DNA from: Acanthamoeba castellanii str. Neff
Lineage: Eukaryota; Discosea; Longamoebia; Acanthamoebidae
Assembly (NCBI RefSeq): GCF_000313135.1
Contig: NW_004457435.1
Span: forward strand, 14,213 to 78,212
DNA: 64,000 nt
Direction: 5' to 3'
Part shown: piece after piece, positions 12,447 to 22,098 of the stretch
Numbering within the stretch: position 1 is the first letter of the stretch
How the letters are laid out: each line of letters opens with the position of its first letter
The notes under the pieces: model-generated
What the model was told of the DNA's origin: nothing
The model's input: the letters and a program-made list of their open reading frames with translations, nothing else
The model's database searches: none
Translations under genes and position numbers: made by a program

Positions 12447-13170
12447 ATGTGGAAGAAAGTGCGCATCACTGCTGCTGGTACCGGCATGCGCACTGTCGCC
12501 AAGGAAGAAGGTCAGCACATCACTCGCTACAACATACATGAACTTTTGATTGCCAACGCTCACATAATCCTACACGCAGGTGAAGGCCACGAGGTGGTGA
12601 TGGACGAGCCCCAGAAGATGGGCGGAACCGACACCGGTGCCACTCCCCTCCACACCCTCTTGGCTTCGCTTGCCGGCTGCGAGCACGGTAAGTTCCACCA
12701 TTCTCCTCATCAACTTGCGTCATCCTTGATCGTACTCGCAGCTGATCGTTGCTTGCCTCAGCGACTGCGATGCTCCTGGCCCGCCAAATGAAGATCAAGC
12801 TTGATAGCATCACCTTTGATATCGAGGGCGACTACGGTACGTTTGGTAGGATTGCTGAATCATCATGGACTCACCATGTGGGGTTCATCGGTAGACGTTC
12901 GCGGATTCCGCGGCGTTGAGGGTGTGCCTGCGCGGTACCAGACCGTGCGGGTCAAGGCGCTGGTCAAGACCGACGCCCCGCAGGAGAAGGTGGACGAGCT
13001 GGCCCACTTGGTACGTGCTCCACCTCCTCTCGAGGTCGGGAAAACCGCTCACGTACGCCTTGCTCCCTAACGGGCTCGTCGTCGCGACACAGGTCCACAA
13101 GAAGTGTCCCGTGGCAGCTCTGTTCCACGATGCTGGTGTGCAGATGGATGTCTCCTGGACCAAAGTGTGA
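12447..13170 (+). CDS. OsmC/Ohr-family protein
   Basis: Five exons fit one open frame of 146 codons: 12447-12510, 12580-12687, 12762-12836, 12895-13010 and 13093-13170. OsmC-family proteins are small dimeric peroxidases that reduce hydroperoxides using two redox cysteines. Both are here: LAGC in helix alpha2 (near 12680) and KKCPV (near 13108). Other family marks are VVMDEP, GGTDTGATPLHTLL and PQEKVDELAHLV. The length matches the family. No targeting peptide is obvious from this start. A polyadenylation-type AATAAA lies at 13225-13230. A degenerate, intronless piece of the same gene follows directly downstream. Confidence 0.85.
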
Positions 13171-13224
13171 CGTCAACATATGATGAATGTGATGTGATGG
13201 TCCTACACTGTTGCGCCACAACTC

Positions 13225-13230
13225 AATAAA
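13225..13230 (+). terminator. Polyadenylation signal AATAAA of the OsmC gene
   Basis: Exact AATAAA hexamer 55 bp after the OsmC stop codon, the usual distance for a 3' end signal. Confidence 0.5.
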
Positions 13231-13273
13231 GACAACAAGGTGCTGGCGTGCTCGCCAAAGCGAACCAGCTAAG

Positions 13274-13362
13274 GAGAACGCCAGGGCGCTGGGCAAGATC
13301 GATGCCCTGCAGGAGAAGGTGGACGAGCTGGCCTACTAACGCCTTGCAAAGAAGTGTCCCAT
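13274..13362 (+). pseudogene. Intronless OsmC relic
   Basis: This stretch can be read ARALGKIDALQEKVDELAY*RLAKKCP, which mirrors the parent VKALVKTDAPQEKVDELAHLVHKKCP from exons 4 and 5. In the parent an 82-bp intron (13011-13092) separates LAHL from VHKKCP. In the relic the two parts are joined with no intron, one extra codon and a TAA stop in between. It lies about 100 bp after the parent stop. It is not functional; it looks like a retro-copied or cDNA-repaired fragment. Confidence 0.6.
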
Positions 13363-13571
13363 GGTCGTGCGCTCCTGAAACCTCTCACATTCGTGCCTCA
13401 TCCAGTTTGTGGCGTGTGGGAGATAGGGATAAGGAGGTGGCCTGCTGCTTGCGGTGATTGTGCTGGGGCGCGTGTGCAGCATGGCCTATCCACATCCACT
13501 CTGGACGCTGATTCACTCCATTCCACTGCCCACTCCACTTTCCCACACTTGTCGTCTATATCATTGCTATC

Positions 13572-15023
13572 ATGGCCTCTGCCGAAGATCTCAGGTGAGT
13601 AGGTGGCCCACATCGTTATCTGTCCGGTATCCTTCTCCATGATGTCGTTCCAGTGCTTCCCGATGTTTGTTGGTGGAAGGCATGAGGGTTAACGTCTCTT
13701 TGTTTTTGTTTCTTTTTGATTTCTTTTAAAGAATCGAAAAGAAATGGCGACGTCGACAAAGACGTGGAGGGGACAAGAACACCCAACGGTTACCCGCCTC
13801 GATCTAGGATTTGATTGTAGAAGCAAGCGAGCAACTAGAGCCGTGAAGTTGGCTTGAAGCCCCAAGGGTAAGGGGCCTTCTGAACACAAATTGCAAACGA
13901 TAATCTTGATAATCTTGATAAGCTATCACTGCTTACTTAGGACTGCTTACTTGGTGCCAGGCGCACAAGTGATGAGCTATGGGCTGGACAAGAAGGCAGC
14001 AGCGAGCAGCAACCTATGGGCGTTGCCGCACCACCTCCAGCAGAAGCGCGAAGTGGAGGAGCGGCTGAGCCTTCTCATAAGTGGCGGCGCCCACGCCCGA
14101 CCCGGACATGCGACTTCGGCCCTCAACGACGCCTGCTGCACCCAAAGCTTCTTCCTGCTCCTCTTCCTCTGTCTCACCCTCGGCGTCGCCCTCGCCATCG
14201 CCGGCTACAAGTATGCTCTACTTTTTCTTCTTCGCCTTCTTTTTCATCTTTTTCATCTTCTTCTTTTGCTGACACGAGGCTTCGTTCATGCTACACAGAC
14301 ACTTCTCGGCCGAGGTGAGCGCGCACCACTCCTTCGTGCCGGCACAGTGCCTCGTCCTGGCCAAGGCGAGCCACCCGGTCGAGGATTGCTTCCGTGGCGT
14401 CTGTACGTGCGTGCGGTGTGTGTGTGTGTGTGTGAGTGTGTGCGTGTGTGCGTGTGTGTTTCTCACACGGCGTGTGCGCACACACAGGTGAGGAGGGCTA
14501 TGTGGTTCAGTTCCAGGTGGAGTACGTGCACCGCCACCAGGGCCGGATGCAGGCCTCGGCCTACGAGAAGGTCACCCGGCCCCGCCACACCGCCGACGAC
14601 GCCCGGCGCCTCCTCGACGCCGTCGCGCTCAACGCCACGCGGCCCTGCTTTCACCACCGCAAGGAAGCCCACGAGGTGGTGCTCGGCGTGGACTACGACG
14701 CCTCGTTCGTCGTCTCGCTCGTGCTGTGGATCCTGGTCGTGCTCTACGTGCTGGGCGTCAGCGCCGGCGCCTTCATCTACGTCGTCACCAAGAAGGCCAA
14801 GGCGCGCAGCCGCAGCCGTCGCAAGCGGGTAGTCGGCAGCGGCGGCGACGGCGATGACGATCATCATCATCATCATCATCAACAGCACGACATAGAAGAC
14901 GACGATCACGATGAGAACGTGTGCGAAGAGGACCCGATCTTCCTGATCTACGACTACGGCACCTTCGACCCGCGCAGCGCCAGAAAGAGCCCGCGCCCGG
15001 CACCGCTCCACGACTGGACCTGA
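13572..15023 (+). CDS. Two-pass membrane protein with His-run and acidic tail, unknown function
   Basis: I do not recognise the family. A short first exon (13572-13594, MASAEDL then AG before a strong GTGAGT donor) joins in frame to 13941; a start inside the long exon at 13972 is the alternative. Seen in the protein: TM1 (FFLLLFLCLTLGVALAIAG, near 14148-14203), an outer loop of about 110 residues with several cysteines (CLVLAK, DCFRGVC, RPCFHH), TM2 (LVLWILVVLYVLGVSAGAFIY, near 14720-14780), then a basic RSRSRRKR stretch, six histidines near 14862-14880 and an acidic end. The stop is at 15021-15023. The 2-TM, Cys-loop topology recalls the auxiliary beta subunits of BK channels, but that is only a shape comparison. 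Confidence 0.6.
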
Positions 15024-15648
15024 CCACACGCGATAGCCTTGCAGGCCTGGCCACGACAACATCACACAGCGCCACCACCTACCACCTGGCGGCGGCCGCA
15101 GGACCGGCCCACGGGCAGCCAACAGGCGGGTCGCGGCTCTCTGAAGCCACACTTGGCCGGCCCTGCAGCAGGGCCATGTGCCGTGGGCCCTTGTGCGCTC
15201 TGGCAGGTCCGTGCTCACGCCGCGCGGCAGGAAGACGCCACGATGGCGGGACGAAACCGACCCACGACCGGACATGCGCATCACATACAGAAATATCTCC
15301 CGAACAACACTTTATTTATTTGATAATAATAGATATTATATTGTTATCTCACCCTTATTCGTCGTTGGCGTTAACGCCGGCTATCTCGCGTTTACGTGCC
15401 CTTCGGTGCGCACGCTTTCTCCGCTCTTCTTTGATTGGACCCACGGGGTACGAAGTTAAAAGAATGGCATTTGAGCCACAGCGGGGTTGATGCTGTAATC
15501 CTGCATCCCCTGCCCGCAGCGGGCACAACATTGTGATGTCGCCCCGCAGGTACCACGTATAAAAACACACCAGGTCGCTGATCAAAGAACATCATTCTCA
15601 CTACAACCAACAGCCCAAGTCATTCCTTCACTCTCCACCACACCAGTC
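15024..15648. other. Intergenic, 3' UTR and promoter sequence
   Basis: 625 bp. An AT-rich part at 15305-15350 (TTATTTATTTGATAATAATAG) suits a 3' end; a GC-rich part follows. The TATA box of the next gene is at 15558-15564. No coding frame seen. Confidence 0.4.
15558..15564 (+). promoter_or_regulatory. TATA box (TATAAAA) of hisactophilin-like gene
   Basis: A clean TATAAAA in a GC-rich context, 91 bp upstream of the ATG at 15649. One of the few consensus TATA boxes in this window; it suggests strong expression of the gene behind it. Confidence 0.6.
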
Positions 15649-16273
15649 ATGTTTGGCCACCACCACCATCACCAGCAGCAGCCGTACTACCAGGAGAATG
15701 TGGTGGTCACCACCGAGTACATCTCATATGAACCACCGCAGGGCTATGCCTCTACTCGAGCGGACACAAGGCCTGCCTGAGGTCAGCTTCTGGCCACTAT
15801 CTGGTTGGCGAGGACGGTGTTATACGCCCAGAGAGTCACCACCACGGTACCTGTGACGCCTTTCTCACACGAGCGCCAACCATTGTCAAGCTGCGCTAAT
15901 CTGCTCTTCGCTCTACGTCCGCCAGGCGATCATGGCATCTTCATCATCAAACATCTCTACGACGACGTGGTGGAGATCAAGAACGCCCACTCTGGAAAGT
16001 ACGTGGCCATCGATGACACTTATGGTACGCCCTGCTCACCTCTCCTCTCAATTGCCTTCTACTCACGGTGTTGACAATTCTTCTTCAGTGTACCTGACAC
16101 ACGAGCACCACGAGCACAACACCAAGTTCCACATGGAGCATCATCAGGGGCGTGTCGCGTTCAGGGTCAAGTACCACAACAAGTACCTTGGCGTCCATTA
16201 CTACGAGCACAAGGTCCACGCGCACCACGAGCGCACCGAAGCCGAACTCTTCACCGAGGAAATCTTGTGGTGA
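15649..16273 (+). CDS. Hisactophilin-like histidine-rich beta-trefoil protein
   Basis: Exons 15649-15716, 15761-15846, 15926-16024 and 16089-16273 give a single 145-residue frame. The core shows the beta-trefoil pattern of Dictyostelium hisactophilins: repeats of GHYLVGEDG, SGKYVAIDD and NKYLGVHY, His-loaded turns (THEHHEHNTKFHMEHH, HAHHERTEAELF) and the FTEEILW end. Hisactophilins bind actin at acidic pH and the plasma membrane through a myristoylated N-terminal Gly. Here the N-terminus is MFGHHHHHQQQ, a His/Gln extension without Gly2, so myristoylation is not expected. The first intron would be only 44 bp, so the exon 1 link is the least certain part. Likely a cytosolic pH-dependent actin regulator. 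Confidence 0.75.
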
Positions 16274-16398
16274 ACGCGACTTGTCACCCCCCCCCCCCAT
16301 TCTGCACATAACACGTGACCCACAGCCCAAAAAACGAAGAAAGCGAGGGGGCTTCATTTTTTGATGAACGATGGGGGGGGTAGCCTGATGAGGGCAAC

Positions 16399-18336
16399 TC
16401 AGTTGTGGGCGATGACGTAGCGTCTGGTAAGGATGCGCATGGTCTCGCCCACCTCGTCGAGGTCGTTTTCGGCTTCAAAGTACTCCAGGCAGGCCTCGAG
16501 CTTCGTCAGCCACTGCACCGCCTTCCCCTCGCCGCCCTGGCGACCGCCACCGGCCACCACGATCTCCTTGAGCCGGTCCTTTTCCGCCGCCTCGATCTTG
16601 CCCTCCTTGAACAGAATCGACACGAGCAGCAGCAGCTTTGTCGTCGTCGAATACACTCCGCCGCTGCCCGCAGTCAGTGCCGCCTTGCTGGGTAGAGGTG
16701 CAGTCTTGGTGGTGGCGGGCATCAAGATTGACGCCATCGGGGTTGGCGCGAACGAGAAACCCTGGGCGAGGCCGCCGCTGTTGTTGAAGCTGCTGCCGCC
16801 CTGGGCCTGGCCGATGAGCTGCTGCGCGTAGTCGAGGTCCTTGGGCGAGGGCTGTCGCGAGGCCTGGTCCGGGAAGTACCAAATGGTACGGCCGCCCTTG
16901 TCCTTTTCGCTGGTGGCCTTGCCATAGCACCTGTGCGTGTCGTGTGTCGTGTGTCGTGTGTCGTGTGTCGTGTGTCGTGTGTCGTGTGTCGTGTGTCGTG
17001 TGTCGTGTGTCGTGTGTCGTGTGTCGTGTGTCGTGCGTTATTTCGGTGCCAAGCCAAGCAAGCACTAGTCGGTGATGAGTGCCGTACGTGAGCCAGGCCT
17101 GGAACTTCTGCTTCTCGGCCGGGCTGCCGTACTTGTTGAGGCCCCGGTCATCCAGGACCTCCTGCGGGATCGCGTGGCACAGCGCAAGAACCACTTCGCT
17201 CTTTTGCCTTTCGAACGCACCACATTAAAAAAAGGGGGGGGGTAAGCGACGAGTGATGACAGCGATTCGCGGCGTTCGTGATGACGGGCCCTCGTACTGG
17301 TACTCGGGGCTGGTGAATAGTTGGGTGGCCGGCAGATGCGGCGATATACCGGCCCTGGCCAGCACCTCGGCCCGCAGGTAATTGCCGATACCTGCGCACA
17401 ACACGCACCACCGCACACGCACACACGCACGCACACCATCGCACACGCACGCACACCGCACACGCAAATGCACGAAGCAAGGAGGATAAGAAGAAGAGAT
17501 GAGAAGAGAGGACGGAGAGTGGTGGTACCGTTGAAGTACTTCTGGTTGAGAAGCACCTCGCCGATGGGCTTGTTGAAGTCCTTGTTCTGGGCGTTGTTGC
17601 GCACCAGGGCCACGAAAGCCGGCAGCTCCTGCACAATGGCCCACATCGACGTGTGACCACCGCACAACGACCGAGTAAGTGGTCAGGCGCTGCGGCGTTG
17701 CGTTGGTTGGTAGCAAAGAATAGTCGTACGGTGAGGGGGTCGGGGCCGCGGGTGACCGGGTCGAAGCGGCCTCGGTGCCAGCTGGCCATCCGCATGTTGT
17801 CCACCAAGCTGTGCACACAGAAGCGAGGAAGAAGAAGGAAGAGCTCAACAGGCCAGACAGACGACCACACTGGTTCGTGGCGTGCACGCAAGAAAGCAGT
17901 GTAGATGCAAAAAATGAATACCGTAAGCAGCCGCCGTCGGTGGCGTGAAACTCGAGCATGGCCGACCCACTGGCTGAGCTCGCATCGGCGTGCCACACCC
18001 AACGCCCCTCCTGTTTTTCACGATTTGAAGAAACTTCATGAGGCGTTGTTGGATGGATTATTATTACTATCTTTTGGGGGAAATAGGTACGAGGCCGTGG
18101 TTGAAGACAAAGTCGATGGAGAGGCCGTTCGGGAGGACCATGGTCAGCTGCAGCTCCTTGCCGCGAGCGACGGCAGACAGGGTGAAGGGGGCCTGCGCTT
18201 CGAAGGACCCCCGCGAGTCGATTTGCGGCCATTTGGGCTCGGCTATACGCGGCTGTACGATGCGATTGAACGTGCGGTGGGCCGCCTGCTCCTGTATCGT
18301 TCGCACAAAGTTGTGGATCTCTGGCAACTCGGGCAT
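16399..18336 (-). CDS. NEIL1: Fpg/Nei-family DNA glycosylase, NEIL1-type
   Basis: Base-excision repair glycosylase/AP lyase. The protein begins MPELPEIHNFV: Pro2 is the family's catalytic amine and Glu3 the acid. RGKEL near 18150 holds the conserved catalytic lysine. The H2TH helix region is clear (VLLNQKYFN|GIGNYLRAEVLARAGI, 17350-17560). The zinc finger is replaced by CYGKA...GGRTIWYFPD, as in the 'zincless finger' of NEIL1, including the Arg that contacts DNA. A C-terminal extension of about 110 residues (16399-16737, ILFKEGKIEAAEKDRLKEIV, predicted helical) has no match I know. Introns include an unusually regular heptamer array at 16935-17035. It is head to head with LSM2, with 171 bp between the start codons. 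Confidence 0.85.
16935..17035 (+). repeat. (GTGTCGT)n heptamer tandem array in an intron
   Basis: About 14 nearly perfect copies of GTGTCGT. It lies inside an intron of the NEIL1-type gene (CACGACA on the coding strand), just before the exon that encodes the zincless finger. Confidence 0.9.
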
Positions 18337-18507
18337 TCTCCTCTCTTCTCTTCTCCGTTTGGCGAGGCGATCGATCGAGGCAGATGTGGGTAGGCGCCAA
18401 TTTGTTCCACGAACGCCCCAACTAAAAATTGTACACTTTTCATTTCAGTGTGCACTATTATGTTAGACTTTTCTTTATCTTTTCTTTTACAAAACACACC
18501 CATCAAG
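18337..18507. promoter_or_regulatory. Bidirectional promoter region, NEIL1-type / LSM2
   Basis: 171 bp between two diverging start codons. AT-rich at 18422-18490 in an otherwise GC-rich region. Confidence 0.45.
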
Positions 18508-19146
18508 ATGGTACGTTCCCGCTCATCTCCTTCAATTTCTTCATTTCCTGGCTTTCGCGGATCGAATTGGCAAGAATGAATAGCTGCTATCGAGATTCAT
18601 GATCCAATCGCTCCCCCCGGCACAAATTAATTCAATTGAATTGTTTCTACTTGTAGCTGTTCTATTCGTTCTTCAAGAGTCTTGTGGGTAAGGAGGTTGT
18701 GGTGGAGCTCAAGAACGATCTGGCCATTCGAGGCGTGCTGCACTCAGTCGACCAGTATCTCAACATCAAGTTGCACGACATTCACGTCCTCGATGAGGAG
18801 AAGTACCCCCATCTGGTATCGCTCTCCACCTGATCGTGGTGGTGATCTTGCGCAGGCTCTCACGATCAACGACTCATCTGTTCTTCTTCGCGCAGCTGTC
18901 CGTGCGCAACTGCTTCATCCGTGGTTCAGTAATCCGCTACGTGCAGATTCCCGCCAAGGCACCCTCTCCCTCTGCTCGCTGCACTGCTACTCTCTTCTGC
19001 GTGTCCAACCCATGTGTGTGTGTACGTGTGCGTGTGCGGTCGTGCGTGTGTGCGTGTGCGGCGTCAACTTGTAGGAGGTTGTGACCGAGCTGCTGCAGGA
19101 CTCTGCCCGAATTGAGGCCCGAGAATACAAGGCCAGCCAGCAGTAA
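18508..19146 (+). CDS. LSM2: U6 snRNA-associated Sm-like protein LSm2
   Basis: 98-residue Sm-fold protein of the LSm1-7 (mRNA decay) and LSm2-8 (U6 snRNA) rings. Exons: 18508-18510, 18657-18815, 18896-18958 and 19075-19146. Exon 1 is the ATG alone, directly followed by GTACGT. The protein MLFYSFFKSLVGKEVVVEL and the Sm2 part CFIRGSVIRYVQIP match LSM2 closely, as does the length. The third intron starts with GC rather than GT (CCAAG then GCACCC at 18959), because the frame and family conservation both require AAG to be kept. Divergent from the NEIL1-type gene. Confidence 0.92.
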
Positions 19147-19355
19147 TTATGCTGCTTCTGTCCCCACAGGTTCATTCATTCAACGCTTTTCTCTTCCTCC
19201 ATCAGTGACTTCTCCTTAGGTGGTAGTGTGTCGTGGGCCGAGGTCGTGTGCCGTGTGCCGTGTGTCGTGTGTCGTGTGTGTGCTCACCTACCATGGGCCG
19301 TGGTGAGCCGAAGGTGGCAGGATTGCTGTTGTGGTACATGGGTTTGTTTTCTGGA

Positions 19356-21981
19356 TTACACCGATCGGACGGAGCGCCACTTGGCGGCGAACTTGGCCAT
19401 CCACTGGTGGGTCAGCGAGAGGTAGTGGTCGGGCTCGTGCGGTGCGTAGTCCATGTACGCGTACTCCGGCCACTGCCCGTCCACCGCCTTCACCACCTTC
19501 GCCACCGCCGGCTCGATTTGCGTGCCCTACGCAAACAGACGCCATCAACATCAAAAATCGCCTCATCAACATCATCACCTTCTTCATCATCATCATCAGC
19601 GCAGGGAGGCTAAGAAGAGAAACGTTACCTCGTGCCATTCGTTCCATGAGGTAATGGAGATGACTTCGGGCACCTTGTCGAGGTTGAACGCAGCACTCAT
19701 CATCCGCTCGTAGTACTTGCCCTCCTCCCTCGACCGCGAGTTCTTGGCGTTCCCTGTTTGTGTTCGCAGCTCCCCCCCCCACGAGCGTCAGCCGGGCCTT
19801 GCGAGATGCGTGGGGTGCGGTGGTGCGTGTGCGGTGGTGCGTGTGCGGTGTGTGCGGCATACATGGTCGGATGCGTGTGTCCTCGTAGCCGGGGCCGATC
19901 GAAGGGATGAAGATCATGCCGTGCTGCTCGGCCCACTAAGATGAGCGCACACAAGAGTGGGTCAGCCAGCGCAGGTTGGCACAACCTCGAACCTGGGAGG
20001 GCGCACCGAGGCGAGACGAGCCCAGTTGGCGGTGGTGGACCCGTGGGTGAAGCCGTTGGTCGCGAAGTACGTGTAGACACCATCAAAGCGGCCTAACGAT
20101 ATAATCACAATGAAATGAGTGCTAAGGCGAGCGCACCCGTGTTGTGTGTGTCTGTGTCTGTACCCTGAGGAATTCGCTGATAGTCCTCGGCACCGACGAA
20201 GAGGGCGATCACCATCGCGTCGTATTTGGTGCCCCGTATGGAATCGGGATGCTCGGACGGGCTGCCCAACACCTGATGTGCGGTCGTATGCGCGTGTGCA
20301 GTTGTGTGTGTGCGCTCAGATGGGGGAGCGCAAGATGCGCGCATTACTAGACCCACGCATGTACCTTGGCCCACTTCCTGTATTCCGTGAGGTAGCTATC
20401 GTACACGTAAAACCTGGAAGAGAGCCAGCGGTGAGCGCGCATGCGTGCCGTGGAAAGTGGTAACTCGCCGGCGGCGTACATGGGAAGCTTGGTCCTGTGG
20501 TGCGGTAGAAGGCCGGATGCTCGCCGTACTTGTCTGAAGATCACGACGTTGAAGCCGGCGACATTCATACCTTCATATTGACATGGGGAAACGGCATAAT
20601 CGGTACAGACATACCTATGACGTAGCGAATGTCGCCTGCCACGCTCTTCTCCGACCGGTCCTTGTAGGGTTCGATGTGCAGATTCACTTTACGCGCACAC
20701 GCACACGCACACCGCACACGTACACGCAGCACCGCACACCGCACACGCACACGCACACGCAGCACCGCACACCCAGGGTGCGACAGTCAGCACAACATTT
20801 GAGGCTGCTGTGGTTGAAGTTGTGGAAAAGAGGCACCTTTGACTCCGTGCTCGTGGGCGATGTCCAGGAGGGAGGTGAGTGTGGAATCGGAGAAGCCCGG
20901 ATTCGATTGGATCTGGCCGTCCGAATAGGCCGGCGGGTACCAGCTCACCGTGATTACGCCCTATTTTATAAATACATAAATCATATAAGATTATTATTAT
21001 ATTACAAATATGAACATTATATGTAATAATCAGCCAACATTGTGAAGCGTACCAGTCCGGCTTTGCGGATCATCGCCATGTGTTGTCGAATCACGGCCCG
21101 GTCGATGGACGAGTAGCAGCCCAGCTGTGGATAGAAATTGGCTCCGATCTACGCGCGAGCGAGTCCAGTGAGCCAATGTATGTGAAAGAACGGAGTGGGG
21201 CACTCAGACCTGCTCTGGAGGCACGTAGGGGTCGCCGTTGACCGAGCCCTGCTGGTAGGGGTTGGCCAGCACATCGTGGTTCCAGTGCAGGTACGCCTGC
21301 ACAACGTGTGTGTGTCAGTTTGAGCTGACGACGTCGAGGCTGATGGGTGATGTGGCGGGTTACCTTGTCCTTGTTGTGCTCAGGGTTGTCGTACCACGGG
21401 TAGTAGAACACCTGGCCCCTCTCCCTGAACAAGTCATCGCCCTGCCCCTCACTACAATAGAATATTATAAAAAATGGGGAAAAAAATAACAATACAATAA
21501 GAATTGAATGGGGGTACCTGTGCTGTTGTTCTTCTTGGGTGGTGCTGGTGGCAACGCTGGCACTTCCTGCTGGACCCACCGCCTCCATCTGCTGAAGTTC
21601 GCTTTGCCGCGACTTTTCTTGGTCTTTTTCTCGCGTTTCTTCCTTGGGTGGCGCCACGTCGGCGTTGTGGGTTTGTGCTGGTGCTGGCGAAGGTCGGCCG
21701 AAGAGGGAGGACCGCCGGAGGCCCCGCCGGAGCCCGGCCAGGGCCATGCTGCCCGCGTCCTCCTCCCCCTCCAGGCTGGGCCAGTCCGACCACTAATAGA
21801 TCATTTAAATCAAATCAACTATTAGTGATTAAAGAAATAAATGCAGGAATGCAGATTGTAGGCGAACCTGAGGAACAAGGCTGAAGATGAGCCACAAGAG
21901 GGAACCCACCATCACCGCGGCAACCACAACCCCGCGCGTGCAGAGCACCCGCGCCCGTCGTCGCCGCGCCACCTGCTGCAT
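19356..21981 (-). CDS. MANEA: GH99 endo-alpha-1,2-mannosidase-like protein
   Basis: About ten exons, start at 21981, stop at 19356-19358. Basic N-terminus then one membrane segment (VVVAAVMVGSLLWLIFSLV), a Glu/Gln-rich stem, then the GH99 domain from VFYYPWYDNPEHNKDK. Family motifs: YLHWNH, GVITVSWYPPAYSD, FIPSIGPGYEDTRIRP, SRSREEGKYYERM and ITSWNEWHEGTQIEP, where the two Glu of NEWHEG are the catalytic pair in studied GH99 enzymes. In animals MANEA is a type II Golgi enzyme that removes glucosylated mannose from N-glycans, bypassing ER glucosidases. The layout here is the same, so the same role is likely. Confidence 0.88.
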
Positions 21982-22098
21982 TGTGCTTTAGAGAGAAGAG
22001 TTCAAACGAACGAACGAAAAGAAACTGTGCCAATCGGAAGTCTGAGTTTAATGTGTTGTGTACATGTGGTGTGTGTGTGTATGTGTGTGGCTGACGCA

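Noticed and set aside
16935..17035. CRISPR-like array
   Set aside because: The units are 7 bp with no spacers and lie in an intron of a eukaryotic gene; it is a simple tandem repeat.
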